Part shown: positions 46,683 through 56,531 of the stretch, piece by piece | How positions within the stretch are numbered: position 1 is the first letter of the stretch | How the letters are laid out: every line of letters starts with the position of its first letter | NCBI GenBank assembly: GCA_017463985.1 | Contig: JAFUEH010000036.1 | Location: forward strand, 62,001 to 126,000 | Direction of reading: 5' to 3' | Length of the DNA stretch: 64,000 nt | Source of the DNA: Eubacterium sp. | Lineage (GTDB): Bacteria; Bacillota; Clostridia; Oscillospirales; Acutalibacteraceae | Made by a program: the position numbers and the translations under genes | The notes under the pieces: generated by a model | Database searches by the model: none | The model's input: only the letters and a program-made list of their open reading frames with translations | Told to the model about the DNA's origin: nothing

Positions 46683-47950
46683 ATCCCTTTTTTAATATTG
46701 ATCCGCAAATTGAGACAGCTGCAGCGAAAGCGCAGACGCTTTGCCGTGATCAGTTTTCGGAAATCGAGGCCATTACGGAATATAATCAATTTAAGGTACA
46801 GCACGCCTTTGTAGAGCACGGCATTTCCGATACGCATTTTGCTACCTCAACCGGTTACGGATACGGCGATAGAGGACGGGAAACGCTTGATAAAGTGTGG
46901 GCACAGGTGTTTGGCGCTGAGGACGCGCTGGTGCGCCATAATTTCGTTTGCGGAACGCATACCTTAACGGTTGCTCTGTTCGGCGTGCTGCGGCCGGGCG
47001 ACGCTATGCTTTGCGTTACCGGAACGCCTTATGATACCATTCACGGCGTCATCGGTATCAGCGGCAGCGGAATGGGCTCGCTGAAGGATTTTGGCGTCAG
47101 GTACAGCGAAGTGCCGCTGAGAAACGACAAGCCTGATTTACCGGCCATCGAAGCGGCAGTACAGGACGATACGACAATGGTGTATATTCAGCGTAGCCGC
47201 GGTTACGAGCTGCGACCATCGTTGACCGTCGAAGAGATCGGTGAGATCGTCCGTACTGTGAAAGCAAAAAATCCGAACGTGATCGTGATGGTAGATAATT
47301 GCTACGGCGAATTTGTACAGCGGCAGGAACCGACGGAGGTTGGCGCCGATCTGATTGCAGGCTCTCTGATAAAAAACGCCGGCGGCGGTATTGCCACGAC
47401 AGGCGGTTATATTGCAGGTCGTCATGATTTAGTGGAAAAATGTGCCTACCGACTGACAACACCGGGGCTCGGCAAGGAGGTTGGCGCAACGCTGGGCATG
47501 AACCGCGAGCTTTATATGGGTCTTTTTTATGCGCCGCATACAGTAGGCGAAGCGCTGAAAAGTGCCGTTTTTATTGCCGCATTATTTGCGCGGTTTGGGT
47601 ATGACACAACGCCGAGGTATAATGCTGTTCGTGGCGATATTGTACAGTCCTTGGGACTGGAAAATGAGGAAAGTCTGGTGGCCTTTTGCCAGGGTATTCA
47701 AAGCGGTAGCCCGATCGACAGCTATTTGCTGCCTGAGCCTTGGGATATGCCCGGCTACGACAGTAAGGTAGTCATGGCGGCCGGTGCTTTTACGCTGGGC
47801 TCTTCGATTGAGCTTTCTGCTGACGCGCCGATCCGTGAACCGTTTTACGCCTGGATACAAGGCGGTCTGAATTATCATTCTGCAAAGCTGTGCGTGATGC
47901 TGGCTGCGCAAAAGATGTTGGAAAAAGGATTGTTAAAAAACCATGAGTGA
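46679..47950 (+). CDS. Methionine gamma-lyase-like PLP protein (YnbB/aluminium-resistance family)
   Basis: This 423-residue PLP enzyme is of the Met_gamma_lyase family, often labelled aluminium resistance protein. The PLP lysine lies in GSLIKNAGGGIATTGGYI. The N-terminal STGYGYGDRGRETLDKVWAQ and VRHNFVCGTHTLTVALFG, and later VDNCYGEFV, are the family's conserved blocks. GGAGA places the start at ATG 46679, which overlaps the GNAT stop as ATGA. Aluminium resistance is an old label with little support; a sulfur amino-acid lyase is likelier. In Bacillus it lies near glnR and hfq, which is not the case here. Confidence 0.87.
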   Translation: MNPFFNIDPQIETAAAKAQTLCRDQFSEIEAITEYNQFKVQHAFVEHGISDTHFATSTGYGYGDRGRETLDKVWAQVFGAEDALVRHNFVCGTHTLTVALFGVLRPGDAMLCVTGTPYDTIHGVIGISGSGMGSLKDFGVRYSEVPLRNDKPDLPAIEAAVQDDTTMVYIQRSRGYELRPSLTVEEIGEIVRTVKAKNPNVIVMVDNCYGEFVQRQEPTEVGADLIAGSLIKNAGGGIATTGGYIAGRHDLVEKCAYRLTTPGLGKEVGATLGMNRELYMGLFYAPHTVGEALKSAVFIAALFARFGYDTTPRYNAVRGDIVQSLGLENEESLVAFCQGIQSGSPIDSYLLPEPWDMPGYDSKVVMAAGAFTLGSSIELSADAPIREPFYAWIQGGLNYHSAKLCVMLAAQKMLEKGLLKNHE

Positions 47951-48656
47951 ATATAATTATCAGGGCATTCGACCGGAAAGTATTGAATTGTTATGTCTCA
48001 ACCGTTTTCAGGACTCTAAGCCCTTTTACGAGGAACATAAGGAAGCATTAAAGCAGGGAATCACGGTACCGATGCGACAGATGGTACTGGATCTCTCCGA
48101 TGTGCTGTATGATATTGATGAGAAGATGTATCTTGACCCTGTTCGTGCGGTATCCCGTATACACCGTGATACACGCGGTAACCGGTCTAAAATCAAGTAC
48201 AGAGAGAATATGTGGACCTTTTTCAGGCGGTATAAAAAGGATTATCCGCAGGCTCCCTTTTATTATTTTGAATTTTATCCCAATCGCTTCGGCTACGGCT
48301 TAGTTTTTTGGTTATGGCGACCGACTTATTTTCAGACGGTTCACCAGATGATCTTGGAAAATCCGAAGCGCTTTATGGAGGCTGTGAACGCCTGTGCGGA
48401 CGCCGGATTTGAATTCAGCTGTACTGATTTCTATAAGACTGACCGTTTTCCGGATGCACCGGCGGAGCTGAAGCCGTTCCTTGCAGCTAAAAACATGGCT
48501 TTCTCTTATGATTGTTATGATATGGACAGGCTGAATACACCGGCGCTCATCGATGAAATGCGCCTTGCCTTTGATATTGCCAGGCCGATGTACGAATTCT
48601 TTATTGAAGCGCATGAGCGTATGATGCAGGAGGGCCTGATCAAGCCGGAGGATTAA
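47943..48656 (+). CDS. DUF2461 family protein
   Basis: This 237-residue protein of the TIGR02453/DUF2461 family has a FxxxNRFQDSKPFYEEHK-like start (LCLNRFQDSKPFYEEHK), RAVSRIHRDTRG near 66, FYYFEFYPNRFGYGLVFWLW near 101 and a basic CTDFYKTDRFP region near 160. The family is broadly spread and structurally characterised in outline but has no assigned function. It begins in the last codons of the preceding gene (eight-base overlap) and ends two bases before addB, so it is read with them. Confidence 0.88.
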   Translation: MSEYNYQGIRPESIELLCLNRFQDSKPFYEEHKEALKQGITVPMRQMVLDLSDVLYDIDEKMYLDPVRAVSRIHRDTRGNRSKIKYRENMWTFFRRYKKDYPQAPFYYFEFYPNRFGYGLVFWLWRPTYFQTVHQMILENPKRFMEAVNACADAGFEFSCTDFYKTDRFPDAPAELKPFLAAKNMAFSYDCYDMDRLNTPALIDEMRLAFDIARPMYEFFIEAHERMMQEGLIKPED

Positions 48657-48658
48657 TC

Positions 48659-51600
48659 ATGCTGCAGCTAGTTTTAGGTAGAGCCGGTAGCGGCAAAACA
48701 GAATATATTTTTCAAACGGTGCGCCGTCTGGTGGAAGAGGGTGAGAAAAACCTGCTGCTGATTGTTCCGGAGCAGTTTTCCTTCATCTCAGAAAAAAGAC
48801 TGCTGACCGATTTGGGAGAAGCAAAGGTAAACGAGGTAGCTTATGCCTCGTTTTCTCGCCTTGCAGAGGAAATTTTAAAGCAACATGGCGGCGATAGCCT
48901 TCCATCGCTGTCTGCCGGCGCAAAGGCAGTCCTGATGAAACAGGCGATCGAGGCGGTACAGGATCAGCTAACGCTTTTTGAGCATCACCTGTTTACGCCT
49001 TCCTTTATCCAGTCGGTTATCAGCATTTATGACGAAATGAAATCCTGCCGTGTGTCAGTGGAGGATATTCTCTCTGCCGGTGAGAATACCGAAAAGGAAT
49101 TACTTTCCCGTAAGCTGGGGGATATTGCGTTGATGATCGGCGCTTATGATGCACTGCTGCAGGATACGTACTATGATCCGGCCAATGAACTTACACGGCT
49201 GTATCATCAACTGCTTAAGATGGACTATTTTACCGACAGAACGGTCTTGATCGACGGCTTTTCCGGCTTTGTGGCGCAGGAATATAAAATCCTGGAGGTT
49301 ATCTTAAAGCAAGCAAAAAAGGTGTATATTACCTTCTGTACCGATTCCTATACAAATACAGATCGGTACGATTTGTTTTCTTATGTCAATGCGAATATCG
49401 CTATTTTAAAAGGCGTTGCGCGAGAGCAGGGCTGTGAGCTGCTGCCGCCGATCCTGCTGCAAAAAAATTACCGTGCAAACGACGCTGCTTTGGCGGCTGC
49501 AGAACAGTATACATTTTCTGATGTGTTAGAGGAATTCCCTGATGAACCGTCTGCGATCCGTCTTTATTCCGCTAAAAATGTGACGGATGAATGTGACCGA
49601 ACCGCGCTCGAAATTGCTAAGCTGCTGCGGAGCGGCTACCGCGCCGGAGAGATCACGGTGATCTGCCGTGATATGACGCTTTACGAGCGCGAGCTCCGCT
49701 TTGCTTTCCAAAAATACCGTATTCCGTATTTTGACGATGAACGGCAGCCTGTCAATACGCAGCCGCTGATGATGTTTGTTTCCTTCCTTTTACGGGCTGT
49801 CATGTATTCTTACCGTTCCGAGGATATTTTTTCGATGCTGAAAACCGGTCTGACAGGACTGGACGACAGCCGGATCAATGCGCTGGAAAATTACTGCTAT
49901 CTCTGGAGTATCAACGGCGCAGCTTGGAAAACAGAATTTACTCGAAGCACGAAGGGCTTTACCGAGGAAATATCAGAGAATGACAAGGAGCAGTTACAAC
50001 AGCTTAATGCTTCGCGCAGCTATGTGATGCAGATTCTGCATTCCTTTTCCGCTGCCTGCCGTCATGCTACTGTTAAGAAGATTTGCGAGGCATTATATAA
50101 AACACTGATACGCTTCTCCTGTGATAAACAGCTTTTGCTTTTAGCACAAGGGCTGGAAAAGAACGGCAAAACAGCCTTGGCGATGGAGCAGGGCAGAATA
50201 TGGGATATGCTGATGGAACTGCTGGACAAGCTGGTGCTTGTCAGCGGTGATAAGCCCTGCACGGTTAAGGAGTTTTATCAGCTATTCAGCCTGATGCTTG
50301 CCAACGAAGATTTAGGCACGGTGCCGGTTGGCCTTGACAATGTACAGCTCGGGAGCGCTGACCGTATCCGCTGTGATAATCCGCTCGCTGTATTCATTGT
50401 CGGCGCGAATGAGGGAGAGTTCCCCAAAAGCGTGGTCTCAGCAGGCCTGCTGACGGAAAATGACCGTATCACGCTGATCAATAATCATTTTAAGCTGTAT
50501 TCTTATGGAGCAGCGCTCAATGCACAGGAAAGGTATTTTGCCTATATGGCGGTGGCTTCGGCACGCGAAAAGCTGTATGTTTCCTACCGCGGCGGCGCTG
50601 ACAGTGCCGGTGAGTCTGCTATCGTCAGAGGGCTGCGCGCGGTATTTCCTCATTTAACGACGCAGGTTTATTCCGACCGAGTAACACTTGACCGGCTGGA
50701 AACAAAGGACAACGCCTTTGATCTGCTGGCCGCCGGCTACGGTGACGGTGATGTATTCATAGCTTCTCTCGGACGTTATTTTGAGGAAGAGCCTGCTTAT
50801 GCCGGCCGTCTAAATGCGGTGAAGAATCTGACGGCAAATCACGACATTGTTATTACCGACAGACGTCTTTCTACCGCTCTGTTTAAAAAGAATATGTATC
50901 TTTCCGCCTCACGGATCGAGGACTATTACAACTGTGCTTTCCGCTATTTTTGTAAGTTCGGCCTTGGCGCACGACCGCGTCAAAAAGCACAGATGGACCC
51001 GATGCAGACCGGCACGGTTATCCATTACGTATTGGAGCAGGTCATTAAGGAAAAGGGAAGCCGAGGACTTTCCGCCTTGGACGACGAGGTGATTTCACTG
51101 CTTGTGAATACCTACCTGACAGATTATCTGACAACGAAAATGGGGGACGCTGAGCAATTTACGCCGCGCTTTAAATACCAGTTTATGCGGCTTTCTAAAA
51201 TGCTCGTCAGCGTTTTGCAGCGATTGCGCGACGAGTTTGCACAGTCTGACTTTGAGGCCAGAGCTTTTGAGTTAACGATCGGTGACGGCTCAAACGGCGA
51301 AAGTGTTGCGTCACGGAAATTGATACTTCCTGACGGCGGCACTATTGAGATCAAGGGCGCGATTGACCGTGTGGATGTCTATACAGAACAGGATGTTCAA
51401 TATGTTCGCGTTGTGGATTATAAGAGCGGAACGAAGGAGTTCAACCTCAGCGACATCATGAACGGACTGAACCTTCAGATGTTTATTTATCTGTTTACTC
51501 TCTGCCGTAGCGAAAGCGAGCTTGCAGGCGTTGAGAGCGGCGTACTGTATATGCATTCTGCAAGAAAAATGTTTTCTTTAGATCGGAACAGCGGAGCAGA

Positions 51601-52015
51601 TGCGGTCGGTAAGGAAACCGATAAGCTTTATAAAATGAAGGGGTTAGTGCTGAATGACGATGATTACGAGATCGCTAAGCACATGGAGCATGATTTACGC
51701 GGTAAATATATTCCGGTAAAATATGTTAAATCAAAACATGCTGTTACCGGTAATATGGCCACACTGGCGGACCTCGGCCGTTTGTCTCAAAAGATCGATC
51801 AATTGATCAGTGATATGGGTGTGTCGCTTCATAACGGAGAGATCTTCCAGCGACCGATCAACGGTAAAAATCACGATAAGACCTGTGAATTTTGCGATTA
51901 CAGGGATGTCTGCCGCAACCGCAAAGAGGTGACGTCGCGTGAAATGAAGGAAATGACGAATGACGAGGTTTTTGCCGCCCTAAAGGAGGAATTCGATGAC
52001 AAAGTGGACAACTGA
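48659..52015 (+). CDS. addB: ATP-dependent helicase/nuclease subunit B
   Basis: AddB forms with AddA the Firmicutes counterpart of RecBCD, which resects double-strand ends and recognises Chi. The 1118-residue chain has an N-terminal Walker A (LGRAGSGKTEY, 6-16), degenerate helicase motifs, and a C-terminal RecB-type nuclease with VRVVDYKSGTKEF. The iron-sulfur ligands are a single cysteine in YYNCAFRYFC and the cluster CEFCDYRDVC near the end. It overlaps addA by 20 bases. The inactive helicase of AddB explains the poorer conservation of motifs II-VI. Confidence 0.95.
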   Translation: MLQLVLGRAGSGKTEYIFQTVRRLVEEGEKNLLLIVPEQFSFISEKRLLTDLGEAKVNEVAYASFSRLAEEILKQHGGDSLPSLSAGAKAVLMKQAIEAVQDQLTLFEHHLFTPSFIQSVISIYDEMKSCRVSVEDILSAGENTEKELLSRKLGDIALMIGAYDALLQDTYYDPANELTRLYHQLLKMDYFTDRTVLIDGFSGFVAQEYKILEVILKQAKKVYITFCTDSYTNTDRYDLFSYVNANIAILKGVAREQGCELLPPILLQKNYRANDAALAAAEQYTFSDVLEEFPDEPSAIRLYSAKNVTDECDRTALEIAKLLRSGYRAGEITVICRDMTLYERELRFAFQKYRIPYFDDERQPVNTQPLMMFVSFLLRAVMYSYRSEDIFSMLKTGLTGLDDSRINALENYCYLWSINGAAWKTEFTRSTKGFTEEISENDKEQLQQLNASRSYVMQILHSFSAACRHATVKKICEALYKTLIRFSCDKQLLLLAQGLEKNGKTALAMEQGRIWDMLMELLDKLVLVSGDKPCTVKEFYQLFSLMLANEDLGTVPVGLDNVQLGSADRIRCDNPLAVFIVGANEGEFPKSVVSAGLLTENDRITLINNHFKLYSYGAALNAQERYFAYMAVASAREKLYVSYRGGADSAGESAIVRGLRAVFPHLTTQVYSDRVTLDRLETKDNAFDLLAAGYGDGDVFIASLGRYFEEEPAYAGRLNAVKNLTANHDIVITDRRLSTALFKKNMYLSASRIEDYYNCAFRYFCKFGLGARPRQKAQMDPMQTGTVIHYVLEQVIKEKGSRGLSALDDEVISLLVNTYLTDYLTTKMGDAEQFTPRFKYQFMRLSKMLVSVLQRLRDEFAQSDFEARAFELTIGDGSNGESVASRKLILPDGGTIEIKGAIDRVDVYTEQDVQYVRVVDYKSGTKEFNLSDIMNGLNLQMFIYLFTLCRSESELAGVESGVLYMHSARKMFSLDRNSGADAVGKETDKLYKMKGLVLNDDDYEIAKHMEHDLRGKYIPVKYVKSKHAVTGNMATLADLGRLSQKIDQLISDMGVSLHNGEIFQRPINGKNHDKTCEFCDYRDVCRNRKEVTSREMKEMTNDEVFAALKEEFDDKVDN

Positions 52016-55000
52016 ACAGCAAAATGCCATCGATGCGCGCGGCAGTAATATCCTGGTAAGCGCTGCAGCAGGCTCCGGTAAAACCGCAGTGCTGGTAGAG
52101 CGTGCGGTCAGGCTGATTACGGACGAGGTCAACGGGACGGATATCGACCGTCTGCTGATCGTTACGTTTACAAATGCAGCAGCGGCAGAAATGAAGGCGC
52201 GTCTTTCCAAGTCCCTTTCGCAAATCATTCGAGAGCACCCGAATAATACGAATGCACTGCGCCAGCTTTCGTTGCTGCCTAATGCCAGAATCGGTACGAT
52301 TGACAGCTTTTGCATGAATTTGGTGAGGGAAAACTTTTTTAAACTGAACCTTGCACAGGATTTTACGATTTTAGATAACTCTCAGGAGCAGTTGATCGAG
52401 CAGACAGCGATCGACGGCATTGCGGAGGAGCTTTACCAAGAAAATCGCCAGGAGTTTAAGGAACTTGTGGAGCTTCTCTCAACCACGAAGAATGACGATG
52501 ACCTGATCAAAACGGTGAAGCGTGTTTACCATTATCTTTCAGCGCAGCCGTTTCCGTTCGATTGGCTCGAGGAGGTCGCTTCTGTTTACGACCCGTCCGT
52601 TTCGTTCGAAACCTCGCCGGTTTATGCCGCTTTAATGGAAGAAATCGCTCGACAGCTCGATTACTGCCGTCGTCTGATAGCAGACGCGCGCGCAGTGCTC
52701 ACACCGGACGACGAAATGTTCAGCGCCTATCATGCGATGCTGTCGGAGGATGAACAGGCACTGTCTGCGATTGAAACAGCCGTGCCGAAGGGCTGGAATT
52801 CACTGCTGCGAGCCATAGAAACAACGAGCTTCCTACGCGCTCCAAGCTCACCGCGCGGTTATGTTTCCGATCAAAAAGAGGTGGTAACAGCTAACAGAGA
52901 GCTTTATAAGGACGTTGTTAAAAAAGACATGACAGCGCTCGTTGCAATTTCTGCAGAGGATATTCAAGCGGATAATGAACGGTTATATCCGCTTTTTCAG
53001 GAGCTGATTGCGATCATACGACTGTACAGTGATCGAATGATGGCTATGAAGCGTGAAATGAATGCGTATTCTTTCTCTGATATTGAGCATTTTGCGATCG
53101 AATTGCTGCTCGAAAAAGACGGGCATGGCGAAATTGTCCGGACGCCGCTTGCCGAATCGCTCGCGGCTGATTTTGATTATATCATGGTGGATGAATACCA
53201 GGATACGAATGCGCTGCAGGATCTGTTGTTTAAGATGCTGTCCGACGGTACGAACCGATTTATGGTAGGTGATGTGAAACAGAGCATTTATCGGTTTCGT
53301 CTGGCAATGCCTCAGATTTTTACCGATAAGAAGAACCGCTATGCGCCGTATCAACCCGACAGCCGCGCGCTTAGCCAAAAAATCATTTTGGATAAAAACT
53401 TCCGTTCAAGAGAGGGTATATGCTCGCTGACGAACTTTTTGTTTTCTAATCTGATGAGTGAAGCGGTAGGCGGTCTGCAGTATACAGAGGAGGAATACTT
53501 AAATCCACAGGCTTCTTATCCTGAAACCGCCGTGCCGTCGGCACAGCTAAAGCTCATCGATCTGCCAGCCGATTGTGATCCTGATGAATATGAAGCTACG
53601 CTCTTAGCGGCGGAAATCGTAAAAAAGATCGAAAGAAAAGAGCAAATTAAGGACGGCGACGGAACGCGTGATATTTGTTATGGAGATATGGCGGTGCTGT
53701 TCCGTTCTTCCAAAAACAGAATGCCGCTCTACGCCAAGATTTTTGCGCAGTATGGTATTCCGACCGTCTCCAATAACCGTATCAACCTGTTTGAGAATAA
53801 TGAGGTCGCTATTTTGGTTTCCTTGCTGCGCGTGATCGACAATCCGGTGCAGGATGTGCCGCTGCTGGCGACGTTGATGTCACCGTTTTACGGCTATACG
53901 CCGGACGATATTGCCGCCGCCCGTGTTGCGTTTAAAGCGCCGAATCTTTATTCCTCTGTTGCTGCTGATCAAGAACGCTTTTCAGCGTTCACAGCCGATT
54001 TAGAAAAATACCGGAAGTATGCCGCCTCTATGAGCGTTGAGTGCCTGCTGCGCCAGATATTAGGGGATACCTCCTATCTTTCTGTTATTGCTGCAATGGG
54101 TAACTATGAGCAAAGAAGGCTCAATGTGATGAAGCTCATCGAGCTAGCCAAACGGTTTGATGCCGGTGAAAGCATCGGGCTGACGGCGTTTGTGCGTTAT
54201 CTGGACGCTGTCATAGAGTCAAAGCTGGAGGTGGAAAGCGCTGATATTTCCTCTGCCGGTGATAACTGTGTGACGCTGATGTCAGTGCATAAATCGAAAG
54301 GACTGGAATATCCCATTATCTTCTTGGCCGGCAGTGCGCATCGGTATAATATGGATGACCTGCACGCACCGGTGCTGCTGAACAGCAAGCTAGGCGTTGG
54401 CCTGAAAATCAACGATGAAGCGCTGCTCTACCGTTATAACTCCGTGCAGTATACCTGTATGAGATGCCTGAATCACTATGAGCTGATGAACGAAAATCTG
54501 CGCGTGCTGTATGTTGCTGTCACTCGCGCGAAGGAACAGTTTATCGCTTATGCCGCTTATAAAAATTTGGAGGGACATATTGATAAGCTGTCCAAGAAAA
54601 TAATTGACGGAACGGTTGCTCCGTATACCGTGAAGGGAATATCAAACGACGGTGATTTGCTACTATTGTGCGCTTTGCTTCATCCGGATGGTCGGGAGCT
54701 TCGCCGTTGCTGTTCAAAACGAGTACTGCCGCAGTCAGTGGATTTTCCGCTGGATATACAGCTGATTTCTGACAGTGTCGCAACGGAAGAGCCGCTCGTG
54801 ATCAATGCCGCTCCGGATCCTGATTTAGTAGAGGCGATTCGCCATAAGCTCAGCTTTACCTATCAAAAAGCGGCGCTATCAGGCTTTGCCGCCAAGCGGA
54901 CGGCTTCCTCTTTAGATGAAACTGAGCAAAGCTATCGCTTCTTTGCGACGTCTAAGCCTGCTTTTATGACAGGCGATACGATGACAGGAGCAGAGAAGGG

Positions 55001-55481
55001 AACAGCGATGCATCAGTTTATGCAGCACTGCGATTTTAAGGCTGCGGCCGTTGATATAGAGACGGAGATCAATCGGTTAAAAGAACACGGTTTCCTTTCC
55101 GAAAAGCAGTCCGATGCCTTGAACAGAGAGAAGCTGCAAGCCTTTTTTTGCGGCGAGCTGGCACGGCGCATTCGTCAAGCCGATCGTGTTTACCGAGAGT
55201 TCAAGGTGGCTTCCTTTGTTCCGGTGAACGAGCTGGAGCCAACGGAAGAAACGGAACCGGTACTGGTACAGGGTATCGCCGACTGTGTGTTTGAAGAAAA
55301 CGGTGTATTAATTTTAGTGGATTATAAGACGGATGTGGTTAGCAAGGAGGAAGAACTGCTTTCGCTGTATCGGAAACAGGTGTCCTTTTACCGCAGTGCT
55401 GTCGCCAAAACGCTGCAAATGCCGGTGAAGGAAGCGATGCTCTATTCGTTTTCACTGTCAAAACCGTGTGTTTATAAATAA
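51996..55481 (+). CDS. addA: ATP-dependent helicase/nuclease subunit A
   Basis: AddA is the active UvrD-type helicase and nuclease partner of AddB. It is 1161 residues. Walker A is at 21-31 (VSAAAGSGKTA), Walker B is FDYIMVDEYQDTNALQD, the helicase motif VGDVKQSIYRFR follows, and MSVHKSKGLEYPIIFLAG is motif V. The C-terminal nuclease domain has GIADCVFEENGVLILVDYKTDVV with the expected D and D-Y-K. The start lies inside addB, so the two subunits are made at a set ratio. A promoter for rpmE begins about 15 bases after the stop. Confidence 0.96.
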   Translation: MTKWTTEQQNAIDARGSNILVSAAAGSGKTAVLVERAVRLITDEVNGTDIDRLLIVTFTNAAAAEMKARLSKSLSQIIREHPNNTNALRQLSLLPNARIGTIDSFCMNLVRENFFKLNLAQDFTILDNSQEQLIEQTAIDGIAEELYQENRQEFKELVELLSTTKNDDDLIKTVKRVYHYLSAQPFPFDWLEEVASVYDPSVSFETSPVYAALMEEIARQLDYCRRLIADARAVLTPDDEMFSAYHAMLSEDEQALSAIETAVPKGWNSLLRAIETTSFLRAPSSPRGYVSDQKEVVTANRELYKDVVKKDMTALVAISAEDIQADNERLYPLFQELIAIIRLYSDRMMAMKREMNAYSFSDIEHFAIELLLEKDGHGEIVRTPLAESLAADFDYIMVDEYQDTNALQDLLFKMLSDGTNRFMVGDVKQSIYRFRLAMPQIFTDKKNRYAPYQPDSRALSQKIILDKNFRSREGICSLTNFLFSNLMSEAVGGLQYTEEEYLNPQASYPETAVPSAQLKLIDLPADCDPDEYEATLLAAEIVKKIERKEQIKDGDGTRDICYGDMAVLFRSSKNRMPLYAKIFAQYGIPTVSNNRINLFENNEVAILVSLLRVIDNPVQDVPLLATLMSPFYGYTPDDIAAARVAFKAPNLYSSVAADQERFSAFTADLEKYRKYAASMSVECLLRQILGDTSYLSVIAAMGNYEQRRLNVMKLIELAKRFDAGESIGLTAFVRYLDAVIESKLEVESADISSAGDNCVTLMSVHKSKGLEYPIIFLAGSAHRYNMDDLHAPVLLNSKLGVGLKINDEALLYRYNSVQYTCMRCLNHYELMNENLRVLYVAVTRAKEQFIAYAAYKNLEGHIDKLSKKIIDGTVAPYTVKGISNDGDLLLLCALLHPDGRELRRCCSKRVLPQSVDFPLDIQLISDSVATEEPLVINAAPDPDLVEAIRHKLSFTYQKAALSGFAAKRTASSLDETEQSYRFFATSKPAFMTGDTMTGAEKGTAMHQFMQHCDFKAAAVDIETEINRLKEHGFLSEKQSDALNREKLQAFFCGELARRIRQADRVYREFKVASFVPVNELEPTEETEPVLVQGIADCVFEENGVLILVDYKTDVVSKEEELLSLYRKQVSFYRSAVAKTLQMPVKEAMLYSFSLSKPCVYK

Positions 55482-55495
55482 TTTAAAAAAAGACT

Positions 55496-55523
55496 TGCAT
55501 TTTTTGTCACGGTTTGTTATAAT
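55496..55523 (+). promoter_or_regulatory. Promoter for rpmE
   Basis: TTGCAT (55496-55501), 16 bases, TATAAT (55518-55523) with an extended TGT directly before. A small GCTGG/CCAGC hairpin follows in the 5' leader at about 55543-55559. Confidence 0.75.
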
Positions 55524-55577
55524 GTTCGCGTTACTAAATAAGGCTGGCTGTTACCAGCTGTTTGAGAGGTGAAAATC

Positions 55578-55781
55578 ATGAAGGAAGGAATCCATCCTAA
55601 GTACGAAACCTGTACGGTTAGATGCGCTTGCGGTGCTACTTATGAGACCAAGAGCACAAAGGGCGACATGAAGGTTGATATTTGCTCTAAGTGTCATCCG
55701 TTCTACACCGGCAGACAGAAGCTTGTTGATACCGGCGGACGTGTTGACCGCTTCAACAAGAGATTTGCCAAGAAAGGCTAA
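55578..55781 (+). CDS. rpmE: Ribosomal protein bL31
   Basis: This 67-residue bL31 is of the zinc-binding (C+) type. The four metal ligands are C16 and C18 (RCACG) and C36 and C39 (CSKC); C12 is extra. [11 protein letters not shown] and [23 protein letters not shown] are typical. GAGAGG precedes the ATG at 55578; an in-frame GTG at 55569 lies too close to it. L31 sits on the large subunit and helps the inter-subunit bridge. Zinc status often decides between this form and a cysteine-free copy elsewhere in the genome. A terminator follows directly. Confidence 0.95.
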   Translation: MKEGIHPKYETCTVRCACGATYETKSTKGDMKVDICSKCHPFYTGRQKLVDTGGRVDRFNKRFAKKG

Positions 55782-55794
55782 TGTCATAAATTCA

Positions 55795-55826
55795 AGGACG
55801 GCTATTGCGGCCGTCCTGATTTTTTT
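55795..55826 (+). terminator. Intrinsic terminator after rpmE
   Basis: Stem AGGACGGC / GCCGTCCT with a 7-base loop, followed by GATTTTTTTG. Confidence 0.88.
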
Positions 55827-55848
55827 GTATAATAAGTGCGGTGATAGT

Positions 55849-56469
55849 ATGAAGGAATATAAAACAGTGGAGAGGGAAGCGGAGGATTTCTTTATTGAAA
55901 AGAAATCTCGCTTTATTGGTTATGCAATACCGGTAAAGACGCAGGAGGAGGCGGTTGCTTTTATTAACCGTATCCGAACAAAGCACTGGGACGCAACGCA
56001 TAATGTATATGCTTATGTACTGCGCGACAATAATATCCAGCGCTATTCTGACGACGGCGAACCGAGCGGCACTGCCGGTGTGCCGGTGCTGGATGTTTTG
56101 CTCAAAGAGGAACTGACGGATGTCTGCGTGGTGGCTACACGGTATTTTGGCGGCACCTTACTCGGCGCAGGCGGCTTAGTCCGTGCGTATTCTCACACCT
56201 CAAAAATCGCTGTTGAAGCAGCCGGTATTATCACGATGGCGCAGTGCAGTATCTTCGAAGCTGTTATCGATTACAGCTTTTACGATCGCTTTTTATTGTT
56301 ACTGCAGGAGGTCGGCGCCAATGTGCTCAATACGGCTTATGCTGACGCTGTTACGCTCATGCTTTCGATCAAGGAGCAGTATGCCGCTCGCTTACAAGAC
56401 AGGTTGACAGATGTCAGCAACGGTAAATATACCCTGCGTTTTCTTCGCAGTGAATTTGCTAAGGCATAA
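55849..56469 (+). CDS. YigZ/IMPACT family protein
   Basis: This 206-residue protein has the YigZ (UPF0029) domain followed by a small ferredoxin-like C-terminal domain. The conserved blocks are SRFIGYAIPVKTQEEA, HWDATHNVYAYV, SDDGEPSGTAGVPVLDVL near 66-83 and ATRYFGGTLLGAGGLVRAY near 96-114. The family is related to eukaryotic IMPACT, which links to translation control, but the bacterial role is unclear. An open frame runs back into rpmE; the ATG at 55849 lies after the rpmE terminator and suits the family length. Confidence 0.9.
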   Translation: MKEYKTVEREAEDFFIEKKSRFIGYAIPVKTQEEAVAFINRIRTKHWDATHNVYAYVLRDNNIQRYSDDGEPSGTAGVPVLDVLLKEELTDVCVVATRYFGGTLLGAGGLVRAYSHTSKIAVEAAGIITMAQCSIFEAVIDYSFYDRFLLLLQEVGANVLNTAYADAVTLMLSIKEQYAARLQDRLTDVSNGKYTLRFLRSEFAKA

Positions 56470-56472
56470 TAA

Positions 56473-56506
56473 AACAGGGACGCTTCTTAAAGGAAGCGCC
56501 CCTGTT
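56473..56506. terminator. Hairpin terminator between convergent genes
   Basis: AACAGGG-A-CGCTTC / GAAGCG-C-CCCTGTT with a six-base loop and one mismatch. The T-run is weak on both sides. Confidence 0.6.
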
Positions 56507-56531
56507 CTTATGTGAGGTTCTTGTATTTTGA

